Positions 22,201-34,969 of a DNA stretch of 64,000 bases are shown in pieces. The notes beneath the pieces are model-generated. The model was not told where the DNA came from, ran no database searches, and saw nothing but the letters and a program-made list of their open reading frames with translations. The stretch's first letter is position 1. Each line of letters starts with the position of its first letter. Source of the DNA: Gaeumannomyces sp. JS-464 (taxonomy: Eukaryota; Ascomycota; Sordariomycetes; Magnaporthales; Magnaporthaceae); contig NGZR01000001.1 of assembly GCA_002197995.1 (NCBI GenBank), forward strand, positions 14,403,501 through 14,467,500, written 5' to 3'. The position numbers were made by a program, and so were the translations under genes.

Positions 22201-24270
22201 CGATAAAAAATCGGTATTTTTTACCTTTTATCGACGAATTGCGCGATAAGTTCGGCAAAGCCTAGTATTTTACGGCTTTGGATTTACGAAAAGCTTATAG
22301 CTTAGTACGAATTAAAAAGGGTTAAAAATGGCTTACGATTTTTAAAATAAAGCTTAAATGTTACGAATTTTTAGTAATAACCTTCGGGCTTACTAACGCA
22401 TTAACCACGTTTTAAAAAATAATTAACTATATATTGCGCGAATATTTCGACGTTTTCGTTCTCGCGTATTTGGACGATATTTTAGTTTTTTCGAAAACGA
22501 TGAAAAAACATAAGCAATACGTATATAAAGTGTTTAAAAAGTTGCTTAATGCGAAACTCCTTATTAAACTAAAAAAGTGCGAATACAATTCGCAAAAAGT
22601 CGCTTTTTTAGGATTCGTAATTATATTTGGATAAATTTGCATAAATTTTAAAAAAATCGAAAAAGTTAAAAAATGGCTTATATTTAAAAACGTTACGAAA
22701 GTATAAAAGTTTTTAAGGTTTTTAAACTTTTATAAGCGGTTTATTTGTAGTTATAGCAAAATCGCCATACTATTTACGAATTTTACTAAAAATAACCACT
22801 AATTTTATTAGGAAAAGCAAAAATAAAAAGCTTTTAAACAATTACGAAACGCCGTATTAAAAAAACTAATATTAATACTTTTAAACTTAAAAAAACCTTT
22901 CGAAGTTAAAACCGACGCGTCGGATTACGCGATTAGCGGCCAACTCGAACAGCGAAATAACTAAAAACGGTTGCACTTTTGCGCGTTTTTTTCGCAAAAG
23001 TTAAACGGATTTAAATTAAATTACTAAATCCACGATAAAATTTTTTTAGCAATTATTTAAGCACTTGAAAAATAGCGACCACACTTTTATAAAGCGAAAT
23101 ACTAGGTTAATATATACGGATTATAAAAACCTAACACATTTTATTACTAGCAAAAATTTAAATAAGCGATAAATCCGTTAAAGCGAATTTTTGCAAAATT
23201 ACGATATTCGGATCGAATACCGGAAAGAGTCGGGAAAACGGCCGGGCAAACGCTTTAAGCCGACGACCGGACTATTAGGTTATAATACTTAAAGAAATAC
23301 GAATAATCCTGGCGGAAAGATTAAACGGGTTTTTAATCCCGGTATAAAAGATATTCGCTAAAACGGTTCGGTAAGGAAAAGTTTAAACCCCAAAAAAAAT
23401 TTAACAAATTTATAACCAATTAGTATATAGCTATTAAAACGTAACCAAAACGTAAAAACGGTTATAATAATATTACGGGTTCGCAAAAACTTAAGCCGAA
23501 ATATAAAACGCAATAAAAAATTGCAAAAGCTGCGCTAAAAATAAGGCTAATAAACATAAGCCTTATAGGTTTTTGCAACCATTGCTAGCGCCGGGCGAAG
23601 CATAGCAAAAAGTTATTATAAATTTCGTTATTAAATTTCCCTAATCCAAAAAACCGATAATTAAAGTTAAATACGATAATATATTAGTAATAGTGGATAG
23701 GTTTACCAAATACGCCTTATTTTTACCATATAAAAAAATTAGCGACGTTATAAAGTTAGCGTATATTTTTATTAAACACGTAATAGCGGAATACGGCACG
23801 CCGAACCGTTTAATTACGGATAAAAATAAGCTATTTATAAGCAAGTTTTAAAAAAGGCTTACAAATAGGCTAAAAGCGAAGCATTTCTTATTTATAACTT
23901 ACCACTTTTAAATAAATGGATAAACAAAGCGAACGAATTAAACCATAAAGCAATATTTACGTTATTACGTTAATTATAAATAAAACGATTAGGTATAACT
24001 ATTTTTTATAACCTAGTTCGCTTATAATAGCTTAATTTATAAAAGCATAAAAACTACGCCGTTTTATACGAATTACGGGTTTACGCTAATAACGTATAAG
24101 GAACCCAAAGCAAAAAAACATGCCTTAATAGCGGAAATGCAAATAACGAAGCTTATTAAATTGCATAAACACTTTTAAACAAAGCTAAAAAAGCTACAGC
24201 ACTGCATAGCTACTTAAATAAATAAAAAAAAGATCGAAAAACCGACTTTTAAAAAAAAGGATAACGTTTA

Positions 24271-26129
24271 ACGTAGTTCATCACCGAGCGGCACATACCA
24301 CCGAGCGGCACACTAAACGCGTCGACGTAACACACAACATTTCGCGATTAATTCCTTTACACACAAACATGGCAAAACAAAATAAAAAAAGCCGAATAAT
24401 TCTCGCTTTTTAAGCCTTGTAAAAGGACCCAAATTTAAGCATCCAAACTGCTGCAAAGCTTTACAACGTCGCGTTTAGCAGTTTCGCGTATCGAAAGCGT
24501 GGCCGACCTGCTCGACGCGATAGCATGCCCAACTTTCGGAAATTAACGGAATTCGAAAAAAAGGCGCTTGTTAAATACATACTCGAGCTGGATTTTCGCG
24601 CATTCCCTCCTCGGCATTCTGGTATTAAAAATATAGCCAACCGACTGCTCGCCGAACGCGACGCGGGCACCGTCGGCAAACGCTGGGTCGAAAGGTTCGT
24701 TAAACGCCGCCCGGAGCTCGGCACGCGCTGGATTCGAAAGTACGATTATTAAAAGGCCAAATGCGAAAATTCCAAGCTCGTTTCGGCGTGGTTTAACCTT
24801 ATGCGGAACATTGTAGCCAAATATGGCATCCTGGATAACGACATTTACAATTTCGACGAAACCGGCTTTTTTATAGGCATAATCGCCGCCGTTATAGTTA
24901 TTATAACGTCGGAAGGCCGTAGCAAAGCAAAGCTAATTTAGCTTAGCAATCGGAAATAAGCTACAATTATTTAAGGGGTTAACTATTGCGGCTAAGCAAT
25001 CCCTTTTTTTATTATCGTTAAAAAGCAATACTATTTGGCCAATTGGTATTCGGAAACTGGCCTTCCACGCGATTGGGTTATTTTAACGAATGCTAACGGG
25101 TGGATTACGAACGAGCTCGGCCTAAAATGGATCCAGCATTTCGATAAGCACATTGCATCGCGCATAAAAGGCACCCACCGTTTATTAGTGCTAAACGGTT
25201 ACGAAAGTTACCATTCGACGGATTTCGAGCTTTATTGCTAAAAACATAACATTATTACGCTTTGCATGCTTTCGCATTCGTTTTACTTCTTTTAGCCGCT
25301 TAACGTTAAATGTTTTAGCCTGCTAAAAAAAGCGTACGGTTAAAAAATCGAAAACTTAATAAAGTTATACGTTAGTTACGTAATTAAAGTCGAGTTTTTT
25401 CGGCGTTTAAAACGGCATTTTTTAATTTTATAACCGAAAAAACATTTAAAAAGGTTTCCGAAAAAGCTGGTTTGCTTTTTTTAATCCGGATTCGGTTTTG
25501 GAAAAGCTGGATATAAGGTTACGAACTTTAACTCCTTTAAAAAAGCTTTTAAATAACGCCGAACTTTGGACTTTTAAAACGCCCTAAACAGTTAAAAACG
25601 CAACTTCGCAATCCGAACATATTAAAATTTAAATTTCCAATTACCGAAGTAACTTTCCGTTATTTATGCTAGCGGTTGTAAACCAGTTTGCGAAAAGGAC
25701 GAGTTTAATAATGCATTAAATGGCTTTTTTTAAAGCCGAAGTTGCTTCGCTACGCAAAGCGAACGAAGCATTAAGCAAACGCCGAAAAGCCAAAAAAACA
25801 CGTGTTCGATAAAAAGGGTTACATATTGTTAAAAAGATACGAAATGTTTTAAACCAGCAGGAGCTAAATAAGTAGCTATAGTAAAACATGCGCGATTATA
25901 AAGGTTAAAAAAGGAGGGCGACGACGACTCGTCGGCGATGTGGCACTTGCGGTAAAACCGGACACAATGCGCGCACCTATTAGAAGGAAGTAGAAATGTC
26001 CGATATATACAGTTCCGAATAGTTTAAATGGATTTTTGGCGTTATTGGGTTAGCATGCGCGTCGATTGCCTAAAGGTTAAGTGTAAGTGTGCCGCTCGGT
26101 AGTGTGTGCCGCTCGGTAATAAATTACGT
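24271..26129 (+). mobile_element. Fot1/pogo (Tc1-mariner) DNA transposon
   Basis: The element is 1859 bp, flanked by TA on both sides (24269-24270 and 26130-26131). The terminal inverted repeats start ACGTARTTYATYACCGAGC and contain the unit ACCGAGCGGCACA twice. Removing the element and one TA restores the host gypsy frame across GDNV-Y, confirming exact borders. Size and TA target fit Fot1/pogo elements. Confidence 0.93.
24369..26071 (+). pseudogene. Pogo-type transposase, RIP-inactivated
   Basis: The frame from ATG 24369 runs without frameshift to at least 25320, broken only by TAA/TAG. An N-terminal HTH (psq-like, LSIQTAAKLYNV) is followed by a CENP-B-type DNA-binding domain (WVERFVKRRPELGTR). 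In the DDE catalytic core the first acid is present (NFDETGF, Asp163). The second lies in VLNGYESY, where Asn276 replaces the expected Asp. The third lies in PLNVKCF, where Asn312 replaces the expected Asp, 35 residues after the second (DD35D spacing). The tail has a charged coiled coil (RKANEALSKRRKAKK) and a CCHC-like knuckle (CGTCGKTGHNART). Both Asp-to-Asn changes are G-to-A, as RIP produces. Confidence 0.88.
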
Positions 26130-26599
26130 TATTTTTTTTAATAAAATATTAAAATAAAACGATTAAATAATAAATTAAACCATAAAAAACTAAAACCGTT
26201 TAAAGTATTAAAAAAAGTTTCGAACGTAAATTATAAATTTTAACTACCGCTAATTATAAAATCCCACCCGGTTTTTTATATTTCCCTATTTAAATTAACG
26301 CTATCGGGTTTTAAAAGCGACAAGTTAATAAAAATTAATTTAAAACAAAAGTACAAAATCGAAATTTTTTTAAATTATAAGCTAAAACATAAGCTTAAAA
26401 AGTATTTAATTAAATGGAAAAAGTACGGCCATGAAAAAAACACGTGGGAAAAAAAACCAACTTTAAAAATTGCCAGGATATTTTATAAAGGTATTAGTTA
26501 AAACAATTATAAAAAGGTTAATTAGCAAAAAAAACGGAAAAGCGACGATTTTCTTTAAAAAACACCCGCGATATTTCCAAAAAAAACCGCTAATCCTTT

Positions 26600-26729
26600 T
26601 AACTTAGCCGGAAATCGAACCTAAAACCTATAAAATGGGTGTTATAAATAATACCGTTTTATTACTAGGTTAAAAGAAAGCAGCATTTACCGGAATTAAA
26701 TAAAGCAAAAAAGTTTATACCGAACGGTT

Positions 26730-26760
<31 letters not shown>

Positions 26761-26890
26761 CCCAGGTAAAACTCGAACGAAACGTTTTATTAAAGCCTTT
26801 TTAACACGGTCGTGCTGGGATTTAAACCCAAAACCTCGGTAAAAAAAACTAAAACTACGCCCAATGCGTTATAAAACTTAAAAAAATTGT
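26600..26890 (-). other. Possible tRNA-derived remnants (SINE-like) with A28/T28 run
   Basis: On the minus strand three tRNA T-arm-like motifs occur close together: GGGTTTAAATCCCAGCACGA (from about 26832), TCGTTCGAGTTTTACC (about 26780) and GGTTCGATTTCCGG (about 26620). A run of 28 T on the minus strand (26733-26760) follows the second. That resembles Pol III units with a T-run terminator after RIP damage, as in a SINE, but no complete cloverleaf could be drawn. Confidence 0.25.
26733..26760. repeat. Poly(A) run of 28
   Basis: Uninterrupted homopolymer of 28 A, by far the longest in the window. Confidence 0.95.
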
Positions 26891-27552
26891 TAAAAGGAGT
26901 TATAACTTACCTTAGTTAAAAAGGGCAAGCAAATTTAAATTAGGATTAACTTTAGGCACTTGCTAGTTAAACGGAACGAAAAAAGCTATAAAAGGCTCGG
27001 AATGCGAAGCAGCCTAACGAGCCGTTTAATTGGCTTCCTCCCGCTTAATACGCTCCAACTTTTCCACCAAATTAATACCGCGACGCACCACGCGCATTAT
27101 TTTTTCCAGCTACATTCGTTTTTATTTCTAAAAGCGGAAAACTTTTTTTCCGCCTTTTTTAACTTAGCTTTAAATTTGGAATATTGGACGACGATATTTC
27201 GAAGCTCGAAAAAAAAAAGGGTTTAAAACGTCGCACCCCGAGCGATTAATTCGAAAATATTCCACGCATTAAAACGAGTTTTAAAAAAAAGCTTTACACT
27301 TTTTACGTTTTAAAACCTCGTAATAGTACGAATAAAAAGGCATTTCGTAATAGTTAAGGAAAATAATCGCTAAAAGCTTTTTGCAATTAACGGTTTTTTT
27401 CGCGAAAAAGCGTTTTCGCATTTAACCAAATATTTTGTTAAAATAAAAAAGGAATAGGAAATAGTAAAAAAAAAAGTATTTACCATTAATAAAAAGCGGG
27501 GCGATAAAACGTGGCTAAAAGGATTTGGCTTAAAAAAAAAAACCTAATGTTA

Positions 27553-27741
27553 TGTAATAGGCTGGGCTAATAAGTGGTAGCCAATAAAAGCCAAAGTGAT
27601 ATTATTTTGCAAAATAAAAAGAAATAGGAAGGAGGAAAGCTAACTTAATCCCGAAAGTTGTCCTTAATTATATATGCATAAAAACGGCTTAAAAGTAACC
27701 CTTAAGCCCTTTACCCGTGCTTTTAGCACGGAACCATAACA
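27553..27741 (-). repeat. 3' LTR of gypsy element 2
   Basis: 189-bp direct repeat with 34781-34969; the differences are nearly all transitions in both directions, as when both copies are mutated independently. Its four shared CpG sites are intact in both. Confidence 0.88.
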
Positions 27742-28399
27742 TAGCTTTTTCCTCCGGGTATAAAAAACGTTCCGGATTATTATTTTTAATTGGCGGGTGC
27801 CTTTTCGGGTGCGCGGTGGCTAACCGTAATTCCCATATCGCAAGCTGTTAATTCCAGCTTACTTAATTGGCTGCTTTATTAATCGCTACCGCGTCGAAAA
27901 GCTATCGGTTTTGCTTATCCTGGCTAGCTGCTTAATAGCAATTGCCGCGTCGAAAAGTTATCCGTTTTGCCCTATTTAGCTAGCTGCTTGCTAATTACCG
28001 TCGCCACGACGGGTTATTAGTCCCGCCTCGCTTAGTTGGCCGCTTGCTAATCGCCGTCGCTTTAAAAGGCTATTAATTCCGCTTTGTTTAACTAGCTATT
28101 TACTGGTCGCTACCGTTTTAGCTGGGTATTTCTCGTAAGTTAAGGTGCGCTTGCCGTTTTTGTCGAGTTGTTATAACCCCGGGTTATATTTGGTTTTTTT
28201 TTCGCGCTTTTTACGGGTTTCCATTTCGGCTTCGCGTTTTTTTAAAAGAAGTTTCCCATTTCGCGCCCTTTTTTTTCTTTTATTTATACGATACCGTATC
28301 CCATTTCCGGCCGTAGTATTTTTAAATTTCGATAACCCCGCGCCCGTTTTTTTTTTACTTTGCGCCCGTTTTTTAATCGTCGTAATTTTAGCTTTTTTG

Positions 28400-29660
28400 C
28401 TTTTTTAAACCGCTTTTCCTCCGTTTTTACTCGTTTTCGGCTTTACCTCGTTATTATTATGGCTATTATTGCTTTTGGCTCCGGTAATGGTAATCTTTCG
28501 GGTTGCCAACCTGGCGGGCTAAACCTTTTTAACGGTAAATTTGGCTTCGCTCCCGCTATATTGCCGCTATTAACCCGCTTTTACCCTAGTACCGCCGTAA
28601 TAAAAAGGATTTTAATCGCCGTCGCGTGGCCGATACGAACGAAATTTTTAAAAACTCGAATAACGAAAGGTACGCGGCTCCCTTTTATATCGAATTCGAA
28701 TGCGACAATTGCTTATCGAAAGCTAAAACCACGGGTTAAACGGCCTATAACAAATACCGCTTTGGTTAAGCTTATAATAAGTGCCGTTGCAGTAAAAGTA
28801 AAGCTTGCGTTACCTCGAATAAGGCCTATACCTTATCGCCGAATTTGCGCCGCGCTCGTTGCGATTTGCTTACGCTTACCGAAAGCGACGCGCATTATTA
28901 GTATAAGGGAGTTACTTTCGGCAAAGGTAAACGTTTCGTTTTAACCCGGGAGTTCCTTTTCGCCTATTAATATTAGTAACGCGAATTGAATTAAGCTAAC
29001 CAAACTTAAGCTTAATAGTAAGCTTAGCAAATCTTAGCCCCGGGTTAGGACCTCGTTTTACCGACCTCGTTCGGAATTCCCTTTCGTCGCGGACCTAATA
29101 ATTAGCAAATCCAAAATTACCTCGTTCGTAATTTCCAATTTATCCACGTAAATTACGCTTTCGGCTTTCGCTTTTGTAATGCGCGTTTCGGAACTAATTT
29201 TAAGCTAGCGTGCTAACGAAGCGGCCGCGCGTCGTTAAAAGGCGCAAATAAACCGATTGTTTACTGCGGTCGATTCGTTCGCTAAGTTTATCCGCAATAC
29301 CAATACGCGTTTCGCGCCTTTTAACCGTCGCTTTATTTTGCCAGCCGCGGCGCGTTACGCGCTTTTTGCTAACCGTGGTAACGTAGTGCTCGCGTTCCGG
29401 AGCCGTAGTTATTCGTCGTTCCTTTTGGATAACGTTTTTTAAACCCGCAATGTTTGTTCGCGTTGTGGCCATCTTGTTAACGAGCAGCTGCGTCGCGAAA
29501 ATGCTGCTGCCGTTGTTAATTTAATTTACGCCGGCAGTGCGGGTTCGGGTAACGAAAAGGGCGATTTTTACGATACTCGTCCTTTTCGCCGTTAAAAGCG
29601 TAACCTGGTTCCGCGTTATTATAATAGCGCTTAGGATTTTGCTTTTGTTTTGCCGTAACG
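28400..29660 (+). pseudogene. Antisense Cys-containing ORF inside gypsy element 2
   Basis: Opposite to pol, a plus-strand frame is readable from about 28600 (NKKDFNRRRVADTNEI) through a Cys cluster (CDNC at 28701-28712; Cys codons at 28782, 28788 and 28806) to about 28950. A second stretch in another frame runs about 29190-29640 (LFTAVDSFAKFIRN, then CSRCGHLVNEQLR). Stops in both stretches are TAA/TAG of RIP type. A related sequence lies at the same relative place in gypsy element 3 (minus strand near 38217-38160, RRVTDAINL). The frame shift between the halves may be an intron or an indel. The Cys pairs suggest zinc binding. The function is unknown, and I do not recognise the family. Confidence 0.45.
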
Positions 29661-32600
29661 GGCCGGCGTGCCCTTTTTTAATTGGAGCCGGCGCGCTTTT
29701 TCCTTTTAGTTTGCTCGGCGTTTAAATTTCGCGCTTTCGTATTTATTAAATATTAATGCGGGTTAGCCCGCTTTTGTAAATTTTCCCGGTATTAGCGCGT
29801 TGCGCTTTTATTTTTTTGTTTTTTTTATTACGTAATATGGTTTCGTTAACTTTTTGGCGGTTTTTTTTTTGCGCTTTTTGCGGTTCCTATTACTTTTTAA
29901 ATTTAAACCGTTATTTTTTCGAACGTTCTTTTATTAGGTTTCGAATTTTTTTAACGCCGCCGTTTTAGCGAAGAATTTTAACGGATATTACCCCATTTTA
30001 TCGTAACCGGTTTATTTTACTAGCGTTTATTTTTTCCTTTTACTTTTAGCGTTTTTAATAACCAGGATTTTTTTTACTAGAAATTTTTCTTAAAGTTCCT
30101 TATTTTCGGGTAATAGTATTAATATTAAGCCGGGTTATATATTTATATTTATTTGGTTTAAAAGCGGGTCGTTTATTGCACGTTGTATTAACTTTATATA
30201 AAAGTTAAAATAAATGCCTTTCGGCACGTTTAATGTAACGTTTAATAAATTAAACACCGCTATTATTTCGAACTTATTTACTATTTAATTTAATTTTTTG
30301 CTAGGTTTATTTTTATATTACGAAATAAAAGCTAAACTTTATCGCTTATTTTAAACTTTTCCGTTAAGCGCCGGGATTTATTCGCGTTGGCTTTTTATTA
30401 TTATTAGGTAAACGCTATTACGGTCGTAGCTATTTTTAACCCCTTTTTTAAATATGCTAAAAATGCGGCTACCCGTCCTTTTTCGCTTATTATTAATGCT
30501 TTCGTTATATACGGGCTTTTTAGCAAAAGGTTAATATCGAACCTAAATAGTAAACGGTTTAAATTAAACCTTATTATAATAAAGTTTCGATTATTTAACG
30601 CTAATTAGTACGCGTTTAAATGAAAAGCCCAATTTTTTTAGAAAAAAATAATAAAATAGCGCAAATAATGTTGCACTTTTTGGTTTGCTCGTTTCGTACC
30701 CTTATTTATTTATAAGTAAAAAGCTATTAATAAAAGTTAATTAATGCCGATTTGGAAGCAAAGTTTTATCCAAAAATCTTTAACCCAATTCGAGCTTTTA
30801 TCGGAAATAATACGGTCGGGAAAGCTACGGAACTTTTACCATATGTTTCGGAACCGTATTGCGCATTTTTTTAACGCCTATTATATGCATTGCTTTAAAT
30901 TAAACGTATTTTAATAATTTATTTATAATAACCATTAAATACTTCGGATTTTATTTATTTATTAATAACTTCGTTATAAAATCGATGGAAATAGTTTTCC
31001 AATACTAATCCGGTACGGGTAAGGAGCGTAAAAAGCCTTATTTTGCTAACTTTAATAGTTGGGATTTCCGGCATACGTTATAATTGCGTATAAAGCGCGT
31101 TATATCCCGTATTATCCTTTTTTAATAGTAATCCGGCAAAATATTTTAAACGTGTTATTCCTATTTACGTGTTTTACAATTAGCGAAACGTGCACTTTTT
31201 ATATTATAATGGTTATTAATGGTTTTTACGCTAGTAATTATAAGCGTTTTTTATATTGCAAAACTTTTTACGCATTAATAAAGCAATTTATAATTTGTGC
31301 TTTTATATTAACAGCGGGAGAAAACCTTCGTACGTTTGTTATTACCGCGTTAAGTTTCGCTAAATAACTATGGTTTCGGCGTAACGCCTTTTCCCAAAGT
31401 TCCGTAATATTTATTTCGCGGAAAAGCTATATGCCTTTTGGTAAAATACCGGACTTAAAGCGGACGTTTATCGCTTTCGACGTTATGTTTTCCAAAGTTC
31501 GTATTAGGGCTAAAGTTATCGCGGGGTAAATTGGGCAAAGCATTATCGTTTTACGGGGTTTTATTAACTCGTTTTACTTTTTTCGCGATAAAGCGTCCGG
31601 GAGGGTGGCATGCTTTCCCGGCTTATATTACAAGTTATAATTAAATTTGGATAAGGTTTTTACTTAACGCATTTATCGTTCGGAAATTTCCCGTGGTTTG
31701 GAAAAATATTTTAAAGCTTTATAATTTATTTAAATTAGGAATAACTTTCGTACGCTGCGAAATTTTAATTCCTATGCTTTAATGTAAACGATTACGGCCA
31801 GCAACTTTTTATCGTAAATAATGTAATTCCGTTAGCTGCTTTTTAGCTTAGCTAAATGGAACGCAATTAAGCGCTAAATTTTATTTTTGCCTAATTGGGA
31901 AAGGCAATTTCCAAATGCCGCGCTTAAGCAGTTTGCTTTAACCTTTATATCCAAATCGGGGTTTTATTACGCTAATACTAAAGCTTACATAAAAGCTAGT
32001 TTAAGCTTTTCGAATGCCGTATTAACTTATTTAATCTAGTTAAACGGGATTCCTTTTTTTGTTAACGCTATTAATAGTGCAATTAAGTCGAAGTATTTAT
32101 CGATAAAATTTCGGTAAAAGTTAACGAATTTTAAAAAACCCCGGAAACCTTTAAGTTTTTTGGGCGCTTTTTATTTTTAAATGGCGCGAACCTTTTTTAA
32201 GTCCGCTTAAATTCCTTTATTTGTTTTAATAATAAAACCGAGGTATTTAACTTTTTATACCGCGAAATCGCTTTTTTTTAAATCCAAATTTAACCCGGTT
32301 TTACGCAACTTTTAAAAAACTTCCCGGACTTTGCTTATATGGTTTTTACGCAACCCCGAAGAAAAAATTAACACGTTATCCAAATATGCCGATACGTAAT
32401 CGTTTAAAATATTTCCTAATACGCCGTTAATATAACGTTAAAAGGTAGCTGGAACGCTTATTAACCCGAATAGGCATATTAGCCATTCGAATAAACCGAA
32501 CCGTATACGAAAAGCTATTAAATGTTCGTTTTTTTTTGCTATCCGTATTTTGTAAAATGCGGCTCGAACGTTAATTTTAATAAACCATTTCGCTTCGGCT

Positions 32601-34780
32601 AAAAAACGGAGCGTTTTTTTTACTAATGGGAATAAGTACCGATTTTACAGTGTAATCGCGTTAAATGCTTTATAATTTACGCATAAGCGCTAACTACCTA
32701 TCGGCTTTTTTATTATTAGTATTAGCGTTGCCGTTAGTAAAAAGCTGGCTCGAATCCACTTTTTATTTATTAAGTTTGTAATTTGTCGGCGCAATTCCAA
32801 AAGTTAATTTTAAAGCATATTATAAAATTAGCCCTAAGGTAATTCCGGTTTATTTCCGTTATTATTTATTTTTAACCGAATGTAATGGTTTAAATTTCCT
32901 CGGTGTAAAAGCAAAACCAATGCTTTGCTTTTATCGAAAAAATCCGCGAAATCCCGCAATTTCGAAGGTAGTTTAAACGTAGCTAATTCCTATTTCGTAA
33001 TTATTACTATCGTTTATAAAATTCGTATTATTTCCTTTAATAACGTGGCGGTAAATTCGTAGCTTTAAGCTAGGTTTTAACGCTATTTTCGGCATATTAC
33101 CGCGAAAACACTATCAATTATTAATGCTAATTATTTACCGCTTTTTAATCGGGCATGTAATTTTTAAACCATTATGCTTCGTACTACCCTTATTCGGAAA
33201 AAGCTACCCGCCGCGTCCAATTTTACGCGGTTATGCTTTATTTATAATAATCCCAAAATAACATTTTTAAATATTCCCGGATAATATAAAATAAAGCAAA
33301 AAATACCCACTCGTTTAAATTCATTTCGCATTTAGCAATTTGGCTAATTGCTAACGGTATGCGTTTTAAAACTGTGCCGAACCGGCGCGGTATTTAAAGC
33401 TATAAACGCTTAACCCCGATTTTTACCGCGAAATTCTCGCTTATCGCCGCATAACATTCGCAACCGGAATCCATTTATACGTTTACGAACTTAGCGAAAT
33501 CGAGCAATGCTAATACCAAAAATAGGGGGCCATTTATGCTGCGTTTAATTTCTTTTAGCTCGTTTTTCCACTTTTTAGTATATAACTTCCCGGTTATTAA
33601 TTTATTCCGTTATTACAGCGTTTTTTTTTAACTAAGGCTCGTATTAAAGGCTACTTGTTTCCCGTGTTAATACCCGCCGTTGTTGCCTTTAATACCGTGG
33701 TAAGCTTAAAGCGAATCGCGCTTCGGTAGCAATACGCCCGTTTTTCGTATTCCTAACTGCCATAATTTAAACACGCCTCGGTTTTACGCCGTTAGCGAAA
33801 CACTTTTTAAAAAACCTAAAATGCTTTAAGTTTACGTGCTTTTAACTTCCGCCTTCCCTTAAACTAATATTTACTACGTTTACGCCCGTTATAAGTAAAT
33901 CCCTTAACTTATCCGTAATATGGGGTGCGGTATAAGGAATTGGCGTTTTTTTATTTAGCTTATTATTTATATCGATTGCTTTTAAAGCTTAAGCGATGCG
34001 TTTATACGTGTTAACCATTTCGCTATATAAGGATTATTATTTTTCGCTCGAAATTGCGGCTAATCGAATCCTATTCGAAATGCGCAAACGAAAGTAATTA
34101 ATTTTAATTTCGTTTACTTATATAATACCTCCGGCCGCGGTTAATAATATTTCGAACTTCGTAATAAAAGCGGCGAACGTTTAGCCCGGCTCCATTTTAA
34201 CCACCTTTAATTTTAACAAAGCTTCGGCTTTTTTATAAAATTATTAAAAATAGTAACGAAGTGGTTAAAAAATTGCAATGGGTTGTAAATGCCATAAGGG
34301 CTTCCGGTTTCGTAATACGAGCGTACTACTTTTTAAATGGCCGGGGTAAAAAAAGCCCAAATGTATTCGTAGTAATCGCGTGCGTTACTAATAAATTCCA
34401 CGTTTTGGGTTATTTTATATTCGAGTGCGTTTCGCTACGCGTCGAAGCCTTATTCGTCGCCGTCGTATAGCGGGGGGTTTTTAAGTGGTTTTCGTTTGAA
34501 AAACGTAATTAAGGCGCTTGCGAGTTTAAGCTAAGCGTTTTGTGCTTCGATAATGCGGTTTATTTATTGCGTTGCTCGACGAATACCGCGTTAGCGTCGG
34601 TTTGGAATTTGGCCAATTTTTTTTCGAACGCGGCCAAACGTGTTTATAGCTCCGCGATAGTGGCTGCTAGGTTTAACTGGTCGGGGAGTGTTAAAGCCGG
34701 GGTTGCGGCGTTTTCCGGCGATGGTGGGATTAGGATAGGCATAGTTATAATCCCGCGTTCGGGAAAAGATTTTGCAAAAA

Positions 34781-34969
34781 TGTAATAGGCTAAGCTAATG
34801 GGTGGTGGCTAATAGGAGCTAAAGTGATATTATTTTGCAAAATGAAAAGAAATAGGAAGGAAAAAAGCTAACTTAATCCCGGAAGTTGTTCCTAGTTATA
34901 TATGCACAAAAACGGCTTAAAGGTAACTTTTAAGCCCTTTACCCGTGCTTTTAGCACGGAACTATAACA
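34781..34969 (-). repeat. 5' LTR of gypsy element 2
   Basis: 189 bp, partner of 27553-27741. It ends exactly where the interrupted right LTR of element 1 resumes. Confidence 0.88.

Larger units (their letters stand above)
19242..27547 (+). pseudogene. Gag-Pol remnant of gypsy element 1
   Basis: Read through RIP stops on the plus strand, a Gag region ends in a degraded zinc knuckle near 20208-20252 (CFKYG...GYIKANC). Reverse transcriptase runs about 22170-22640 with an intact YLDD catalytic box at 22467-22478 and FLGFVI shortly after. RNase H begins around 22900 (KTDASDYAISGQLEQ). Integrase-type sequence lies around 23640-24200. After the pogo insertion the integrase tail resumes at 26130 and leads into a chromodomain at about 26360-26480 (YLIKWKKYGHEKNTWE), which targets integration to modified histones in chromoviruses. 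From 26500 to the LTR I see no clear coding sequence. Confidence 0.8.
27553..34969 (-). mobile_element. Gypsy element 2, minus strand, full-length
   Basis: Both LTRs are 189 bp (27553-27741 and 34781-34969), reading TGTAATAGGC...ATAACA on the plus strand. A perfect 5-bp target duplication TGTTA (27548-27552 and 34970-34974) is formed from the first bases of element 1's right LTR. In minus sense the order is gag (about 34700-33900), RT (about 33000-32100, catalytic box degraded to YLDN near 32380), RNase H (about 31950-31650) and integrase (about 31150-30200, with PVPDRYWKTISIDFIT). An extra reading frame in the opposite direction lies between integrase and the 3' LTR. The polypurine tract next to the 3' LTR reads CCCGGAGGAAAAAGCTA. 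All frames carry RIP stops. Confidence 0.88.

Noticed and set aside
28360..28944. 194-codon plus-strand ORF as a gene
   Set aside because: It lies in RIP-mutated DNA and is in a different frame from the Cys-containing antisense remnant; its basic, hydrophobic composition looks like a shadow frame.
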